This document shows positions 50,201-59,200 of a DNA stretch of 64,000 bases, one piece after another (positions within the stretch are counted from its first letter, which is position 1; every line of letters begins with the position of its first letter). The DNA comes from Odiellus spinosus. Its lineage: Eukaryota > Arthropoda > Arachnida > Opiliones > Phalangiidae. The notes beneath the pieces were generated by a model that was given only the letters and a program-made list of their open reading frames with translations, ran no database searches and was not told the origin of the DNA. The position numbers and the translations under genes are program-made. The stretch lies in contig OY987236.1 in assembly GCA_963920705.1 (NCBI GenBank), forward strand, positions 11,084,190 through 11,148,189. The letters run 5' to 3'.

Positions 50201-53200
50201 TCCATTCTTAAAAGGAATCAAAAAAGACGTTTACTTTTATTTAGCTTGTATTAAGTTTTTTTATATTTTTTAATTTTTTTTCCCCTTCAACTAAACCAAT
50301 CAGACCTTATCTATACATTTTTAAATTTAACATCCATCCATCTAACATCTTAAAAATAGAGTTGAAATCAGAGGGTCAAGTTACTCTTGTAAACAGATTT
50401 AGAATTGTTTTTTATTGAAGTCGCGAAATGGTTTTGTTGCATGAAGCGTAAATTCTTCTTGAAGCTACGAATTCGTGTGAAATGCCAAATGGTTCCTTGA
50501 ATTCAGTGCCACAGTTTAAATATAATGACTGGTGTATAACAAAAGCTACGGTCACACAGCATTTTGGAAACGGTTTCAGAGTCTCTAGTGTGAACGTATA
50601 GCTATTGCCTGATGGTCCTTTCTAAGAATGGAAATAACTTTTGTTTTATTTCACCTTCTGTTTTCAACACGTTCAATACCATATACCGTATGTTATTGCG
50701 GTTTACGATTACACTTTGCTGCAAACTCGAGATGAAGTCTATACCATCGTATGAACTGTATACTGTTCGCTTCGAAAGAGAATGAAGTCGATAAATAAAT
50801 AAAATATCTGATAACATTTCCTGGTATTGCCGAACGCACTCAATATCTTGGTAAGCGTCTATAGTCATTCTTGTCTGAAGGACTTGAAGCGTGCTTGAAG
50901 CGCAGACATCTATAGCTGACTGCTGACCTATCCATATACATCAGTACTCTATCTTTTTCATTTGTCTTTCTTTCTTGTTAGACAAGGTTATAGCCACTAT
51001 AGACTCGGTTACGTTGGGTTGTTAAAAGGACCTAGTCAGGTATCTACTCGAGAATTCCAGTGGTTAAATACGCCTAGTGGTAATTACCGTAAAAGATTCA
51101 AGTTGTCTATATACACGTGAGGTGGGTTTTTACAGGGCTCTAATTAAAGGCGTTGTGAATGAAGAGAAGTTCGTAAAGGTCGCTCGTAATTAAGCCTAAA
51201 TGAAGTTCCGATTCGAACGAGAATTAGATTAGATGGTTGTTTTCTATTTTTAGTTCCGTTAGAGGTTTAAAGGGAGTCTGAAGATGAAAATCGAGTGATT
51301 GTTTTTATCTATTCTATTGTTTAAAATAAGATTAGTTTAGAGTATTAAAATATTCGCGAAAAGTTCTGCGAATTGTGCAAAAAAATTGGAAAAGATTCAG
51401 ATTTTGACATTCAATAAAAAACAGAAGCTCCGATTAATCAAAAAACTCCCCACCTTTGGCTTCGTAAAATATCTGCGACACACGTGACTCAGGAATTTCA
51501 CCAAGCCAAATGTGGGGCGTCTTTTGATTTGTCGGAGGTTCTCCTTTTAAATGAATGCCAAAATCGGAAGGTTTCCGATATTTTTATAATTCAGAGACAT
51601 TTCCTGAATGTTTTACTACGCAAATGTCTTATTTTTAGGAGCAGAATCCTTCTTCACCCTTCCTTTAAAGGACTTCATTTGGAATTTGAGTAGCATTTTC
51701 GGAAAGATCGTTAATAAATACGGCAATTGGCATCTTCAAAATGATTAGAAACTAAGTATTTCCGCCATTATACGCCTGACTGTTATAGAGCCAAAAGTTC
51801 AAACTCGTGATCTATGTACTTCGCGCGATCTCTTTCATGAAAGTACTTAATCCAGAATGTTTTACCTTTCATTTGAAACTTATCGTTAATCATTAATTTT
51901 CCACATTCGTCATCAAAAGGAAACAAATATAAGTTGCGTATCTTAGCATTTTAACTTTAAAAAAACGTGTCAACCCAAAGGTGCGAAATTTCAAGTTTTA
52001 AATACCCTAATACGAAAAAGCTGAAAATAAATTTAATATTTCTTCGAATAGTTTTCGAACGCTTGAACAAAACTACGTCCTTAGCAACGTTTTGAATAGT
52101 TTAAATAGTTACTCTTTCCGCTTAAAATATTGTTAATTGTCAAAATTTGTTGTTGTTATTTAAACCCCATTCTTAGGCTAAACTTTACTTTCCAATTTTT
52201 TTGCGTTTTTAACTTGGAGCAGTGAAGCAGCCGTCGTTCAATTCCACCTGTTCGGCAACATGGAAGACAGCGAAAAAGCGCGACAAGCCATGGAGGAAGC
52301 CCTAAGGAGAGGCAAAGTTGGCAATTATTCGGTCGACCGCAGTTACATCCGTTTCGAATGGGAACCGGGTTTAAGCATCCAAGGACTAGAAGCTTCGGAA
52401 ATTATGCCGGCTGTCGAAGGCTCGGAACTTAGTTTAGCCTGCATCGTGCAAGGTTCCAGCGGCATGAAGGTCAAGTGGTTGAAAGACGGGGCTCCGATTA
52501 ACATCAATACGACTTACCGGACACTGTGGACAAATATTATCCCTAAAAACTCTAAGAAACAATACACGGCCTTGTTAGGTTTTGACACCACAACCGACCT
52601 CGACTCTGGTATTTTTACTTGCGAAGTGGACGATTGGGGTTTGGTGCAAAACAAGTCCATCGAGGTTATCATTAGTTCGGTTCCAAAACCGCTATTGAAA
52701 CCTATGACGGCCACGGTCCAAGAAGGGGATAATTTGACTATTACTTGTTTATCGCAGGTTAGTCATATCTTATCTTCTTCTTTTTTTTTATAGCTTTGCT
52801 TCGTAACTATTAGGATATACATGTACACCATTTTATCGTTAATTTTCGCATGATTAGACTGCCTAATAACTTTGCTGCAACGTTACATAATACTGGTTTA
52901 GCAAGTTTTATATCGGACAAGATTGCCAGTTTGAAGGAATTTACATAAAAAGGCCTAATAGATTGTCATAATATTGAGTTATGTCGGAGCTTGCTAATAA
53001 CCTTTATCCTTAAAATAACCTTGAAACAAGGCGATGTCCTATAGAAATTATATTCTGTTGGTGTTTATTGGTCTTCCTCGTAACTTTAAAGCGGTGTATT
53101 TTGTTAGCTAACTTCATTCGCTTGATTATATATATATATATATATATTTTTGCCCGTGAAAGTTTGCTCAGTTTATTAATCCAAATCTGTTTTTATTATA

Positions 53201-56200
53201 TTGCATTGTTTAGTTAATACCTGGTTTACGCTTAAAACTGGTTTATCACTTTGGAACAAAGTGTGTTTCTATAAAATTGTAAATGTTAATGCCGAATTTT
53301 ATGAGAGCTTTAGAATGTGTTGAATCTTGCTTTTATATTACTTTCGCTCAGTGTACAGAATTTTTTTGCCCAGTAACAATATCACCGTAATATTATTTTT
53401 GTAATTTTATTTTAAAGTTACAAACAAATTTTATTGTTATTATTATTATTATTATTTCTTATCAACATTTTCTTATTTTCTTATTATTATTATTTTAATT
53501 TTGCAAAATTTGATACGTTTAGTCTTATTTTGAACCTCTCATTAAGGTTCACATTTACAATTAAGCACTCAATTTAAAGGCAGGCTATCTGTTCAAGAAT
53601 TTTCCAATTGAATATATATTCCCTTACACAAACAGCATAGTTTTGACTGTAGAATATGTTATGGTCAACGTCGTCTGATGAGCAAGAAAAATACGACTTT
53701 GAGTTGGATTTACAAACCACATAGTCCCATTAAAAGCGATTGAAGATAGCTAAAACATTAATTTTTATCTTGCATTGCATCATTTAATGATCTTTATGCA
53801 TTTTGATTATATATAATTAACATTTATATCTTAATTTCCTCTGGTTTATTATTTTCTCTGTTGTTTTTTGAAATTAGATAACTTTTGTTTCCAATCTTAT
53901 CTATGAGAATGAGTTAGATTTCGACGAGTCAGACGCAAGGGTTAATATATATTATATTTTATTTTCCTCTCTCTCTCTATCTCTTTAATTAATTAAATTC
54001 CTTTTAATTTTAAATAATAACCCCTTTTAATATTAACTTATTATTTTTCTTAACTCTTGACGATTTCGCGGTTATATTAGGATGACGTAAATTTCGGTAA
54101 TTTTGGCTATAACTGGTTGAAGAACGGCGTGATTTTGAACCCTCTGGCGGAAAGGGAAATGATTGAAGATCTCTTCCCAGCCGGAAGTAGAATTTTATTG
54201 GATTACGCCAATAATTCCGCCGTCTATACTTGCATCACGACCAGCAGCGCCGGAGCCACACGAAAAGATAGCGTCATCACCGTTATTAATAAAGGAAGTA
54301 AGTAATTTCATTATTCGATTGCCTTTAGCAACATAAGTAATGTAAAAATGTAACCTAAGTAGCCAAGAGTGGATGCTAGAAATTTATGCCTCTAAGTTAC
54401 CGTCCCGCAAAGGAAAAACGGATAAATTTAATCCTTTGGGTTTTTTCACTGACCCCCCCCCCCCCCCCCCGATCAGAACTTTTCCCCATTTAGCTTTAGG
54501 CATACACTATTAAAATAAAGTATGAAGGAAAGATAATATGTAATACTTTGGATTATACATGTTACTTATGTTATCACCTTGATTGAGTTTTATAATTCGA
54601 AAATGAGAGTTATTAACAATTTTCTGTGGTATATATAATACTCAGGAAAAATTACCACGTGTCCGGCCGAGGAGTATCTTAATGTTAAATGGGTCGAAAC
54701 CGCCTCCAACTCTGACGATATTCAACACTGCCCTCCAGGATTCAGAGGTGAATGAGCTTATCAATATGACTTAACGATCCTAAAATGTGTGATGAAACGA
54801 TCACGATGGTTGTGAAGCAATACGAACGAAATAAAGTTTCGAATAACGTTTCATTATCCCTTTACGCGTAAAAAAACTTGGTGAACAGTTTCTTGAGTTT
54901 GTATTTAATATTGATTCCTTTATGTAAAGGCGACGTTAAAAGACAATGTACGCTGCGTCAAAAGGACATCGCCATGTGGGAAGAACCTGATTTTTCCGGG
55001 TGTCTCTCCGGGGAATTCATCGCCATCTCGAAAGATGTAAATTTATATTCATTTGAATATTTTCAATACAGTTATTCGTCTCAAGACCAAATTACAACAA
55101 GGTTTCTTTCTAAATAGAACCGGTTTTTGGTTAAGTTCAATCTTTGACGCGTATTTAACCTTGCCTCGAGTACGCTGTAACTTGGTTTTTGAGACTGACA
55201 AACGACTTTCTCGCCCTTTGGACAATTGGAATAATTTTTGTTTTTCTTTTGCGCAGTTTGAAAGTTTGAAAATGGGTTACTTGTTCACGTCTGTGCGCAA
55301 AGTTTTGGAAAATCTTAAAACTTATTTGCACAATAAGAAGGATAGGCTGCACGTTTCGGAAGGCGTCCCAGTAGTGGATTTGTTGGATAGTATACAAGAG
55401 TACGAACACAGGAATATCGCTGATGATGAAACCATACGCAACAATTCTCAGGCATTCTTTGACGTCGTCTCTTTTCTTTTGACCATTCCTCATTTGATTC
55501 AGAAACAAACCGTAAGTACAAGGATTACAATTACTTCTTTAGGATTAATCTTAAGTATAAAACTTAAGCTAGCCTAAAATACTGCACCACATTATATGAT
55601 TGAAACGAGGGAACAACGAAGTGGTCAGTGGACTATGTTAAAAATATAATTTCTATGGTTGGATTATGTAATATCTTCTAACATAGGAACTTAGTGCTTA
55701 TATGGATCATACAGGCACTCTATAAAGGTCTAAATAAAACTGCAAAGGCTTAAACCGAGCTTTAAAGACCTAAATCATTCGCTAAATGTAAAACCGAACT
55801 GCAGATGCCTAACTTAATTAAGATGCATTGACGAGCCCGTTAAGTCTATATTATTAGGCCTAGCCAACAATTATAGTAGAATGAAATTCTTCAAAATTAG
55901 GCTTAATTAACCTTCATAGTAAAATTAAAATCTTAAAAATTAGGCTTAGCAGCTCTCCATCAAAATTAGGCTTTATTACGATAGTTTCAATAGAAGAATT
56001 ACACTTGGAGGGTTTATAAATTAAATAAATAAATAATTGAAAGTTTAAAATTAGGCTTAGCGAATCTTCATCTAAATTAGGCTTAGCGAATCTTCATCTA
56101 AATTAGGCTTAGCGAATCTTCATCTAAATTAGGCTTAGCGAATCTTCATCTAAATTAGGCTTAGCGAATCTTCATCTAAATTGGGCTTAGCGAATCTTCA

Positions 56201-59200
56201 TCTAAATTAGGCTTAGCGAATCTTCATCTAAATTAGGCTTAGCGAATCTTCATCTAAATTAGGCTTAGCGAATCTTCATCTAAATTAGGCTTAGCGAATC
56301 TTCATCTAAATTAGGCTTAGCGAATCTTCATCTAAATTAGGCTTAGCGAATCTTCATCTAAATTAGGCTTAGCGAATCTTCATCTAAATTAGGCTTAGCG
56401 AATCTTCATCTAAATTAGGCTTAGCGAATCTTCATCTAAATTAGGCTTAGCGAATCTTCATCTAAATTAGGCTTAGCGAATCTTCATCTAAATTAGGCTT
56501 AGCGAATCTTCATCTAAATTAGGCTTAGCGAATCTTCATCAAAATTAGGCTTAGCGAATCTTTATCAAAATTAGGCTTAGCGAATCTTTATCAAAATTAG
56601 GCTTAGCGAATCTTTATCAAAATTAGGCTTTGCAAACATCAAATTGAGGTTCATCAAACGTTCATCAAAATTAAGCTTATTAAACTTTATAGTTAAATGG
56701 AATTCTTCGCAGTTTGGCTTAGCTTGGCTCTTTCAACATGCAATCTATAGATTAACCATTAACAAACATTTATTTACCAAGCGGCTAAGCACATAAGCCT
56801 ACAACTTTTTATAAAAATTTAATAAATTAGGTCTATATTTTTAATAAATATACATGTATAGTGTCTGGGCTATTTTTAAAAAAATCGTAATTTTATTCTT
56901 CTAGCATCTCATCAAGCTTCACCATTTACTGTTAAGCTACGGATTACTGCACGGTTCTTTAGCCGAAAGCGAAACTTTTCAAACGTTCCAAAGATCGACT
57001 TTAGGTTAGTTTATCTTCCAATAATCCCATCCATTCATACTGTCAAAAAAATAAATTAATAACCGAGTCGTTGTGCATCGTTTTCTTTCAACGTGTTCGT
57101 TATTTTTCAGTCATGGAGGTTGGTAAAATTCAACGCGATAACAAAATGCAGCTGGTCTTCCCGAAGAAAGAACTTCAAGAAACGGGGCCTTCATGGTTGA
57201 CCGATTCTTTAGAACTGGACATCGGAGCTTGGATGCTAGACTATGTTGAAGGTAAATAGATAAACCCACCCAGCCGCCCTTAATGATTATTTCTTTTTCG
57301 CCCTCGTTTGGGAAGCGCCTCGTTCCTATATCGTTTTCGATCTTCGAATTATCCCCTTTCCATCCACCCGTCTTCCCACACTTTCCCGCCATTTTTCTCC
57401 CTAATCAATCATAGCTATCGATTTCGAACCAAGGCTTAACCACTTTTAATTATTTTAGGAAACAATTCGTTGAGCGTTGCTGTCGTTTTTTACAAGAATC
57501 TGTCAGTTTTCCTGCCAAAACTTTTCCTTCAACAAGAGACAGAGTAAGGGCGATTTAATTTACTTTTCTATTCTTAATCAGGGAGAGTAAAACGTCAGGA
57601 ATTTAATTCTAAATCGATAGGCCTAGTATTAGGTTCAAATCTTGTGTGTGTGGTTTTTTTTAAATAATTAAGAAGTTAGGCTTAGCGTGTGAGTAGTATA
57701 AACCATGATAAAAAGCCAATTCGCAGAGAATTCCACTGGCTGCTCTAGAAATATCAATTTCAGAGACAGTTTTAAATTACACTGGGCAACTTCTCACTGA
57801 AAACCTAATTGCTGCAATTAGAGCATCGAGCAGTGGAACATAAACTTAGAAAAAGGTTCTCTTTTTCCGTTGCTCTCTTGAAAAAGAAAGGTTGCCCTTC
57901 GAGTACTCGATTTTTCCAGTGGAATATAAAAATTTCAAAATTATGTTTCTGAACTTTATTAGAAAACTAAACAAAAGTTTAAATTTAAAAAATAATTTAA
58001 TTGTATTAGTTTTAAGCCTTACATCTTTCAGTCGTTAGGAGAGCTACTATTTATTACTATATTTGTTTGAAGAGTCCCATCGTATTAATTATTAAGGAAA
58101 AATGAGTTTTGGTTTTAGAGGAAGCCTTAATGGGTTTAAAAATCGAATTCAAAACAAAATGCAAATTTAAAACGCAGTCTACGCTTGACTCTATGGAGTC
58201 GCGGCGTATTATCTTAACAACATGGATTAAAGTGTCAAATTGTTAAGACATCAACTTCAAGCTTTTAAACAATCTTAGTTTAATCCTAACTTCCGCTTTT
58301 AGCGACTAAAGTATATCATATCCGATTAGTTTGAACACTTTTTGAAAAACTGCTTCTCCAACGATTATTAAATGTGACAGAAAAACGAAAGTTTAAGACA
58401 TTCTTTAAGAGATTCCTAACGTTTATAAAATTTGCATTGAAATATTTAACACGTACGCCTAAGTATGGACAAAATCGGGAAAGAATGAACTGGGATCGTC
58501 TTACTTTTAACAGCATAACATGGGCCAAGTTTCAACACCATAAACTAACCTTGAACACCTCAGAGTTATTTAGGCTAACACAAAAAAGTGTCCAATACCT
58601 CGCTTAACCTCCATCCTACATCCTTTAAACTCGTCTTCCAGATAACTTGTTGCGTGTCTATCGGAAAGCTTATGTCTAGGGCTAAATATTGAATACCGGG
58701 TTGCCGGAAAAATTGACTTCCTTATACCCTCTTCAGACGAGCAGTGGTTTAATCAGATTTAACCGATAACCTTCTCAGTTCATTAAACATCGGTTAATCA
58801 TCATTAAACCTTGGTTAAATCTGATTAAACCGGCTAGTTATACCTCGTCCGAAAAGGATATTATGCGACATATATTTATTTATCGCTTAATCTCCATCCT
58901 ACATCCTTTAAACGCGTCATCCAGCCAACTTGTTGCGTGTCTTTTGGAAAGGTTATGTCTAGGGCTAAACATTGAATACCGGGTTGCCGGAAAAATTGAC
59001 TTAATTAATAATTAATTCTTTTTTAAACCGCGTAACTAAGAAAAGCTTTGGTTTCTTTACCACCCTCCCTTGACTCCTAGAGGCTTGGATCTGGAGTATC
59101 ATTTACACTCTCGGCTTGTGGGCGTGGCTATCAAAGGGAAACAACCAATTACCACGAAGCCGAAAACGGGATTGCACGTTAAAGCGCGTTTATCGCATCT

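Larger units (their letters stand above)
48238..52222 (+). other. Receptor intron 3, about 4 kb
   Basis: It contains an inverted-repeat element (49761-50153), a 60-bp foldback near 50545-50606 and a family G fragment (51660-52000). Overlapping short frames on both strands around 48490-48870 have no domain. Nothing else recognised. Confidence 0.6.

Noticed and set aside
53674-53700. CTGATGAG...GAAA resembling a hammerhead ribozyme core
   Set aside because: There is no stem II between the two core motifs, and the outer bases pair with each other instead of forming stems I and III.
55053-55577. 174-codon frame extending upstream of exon 8
   Set aside because: Its first part is the 220-base intron. 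Exon 7 phase does not read into it without a stop, and a strong gcgcag acceptor lies at 55251-55256.
56048-56634. TTAGGC inside the 26-bp unit, the nematode telomere repeat
   Set aside because: It is one hexamer per 26 bases in an intron, not a TTAGGC tandem; the likeness is chance.
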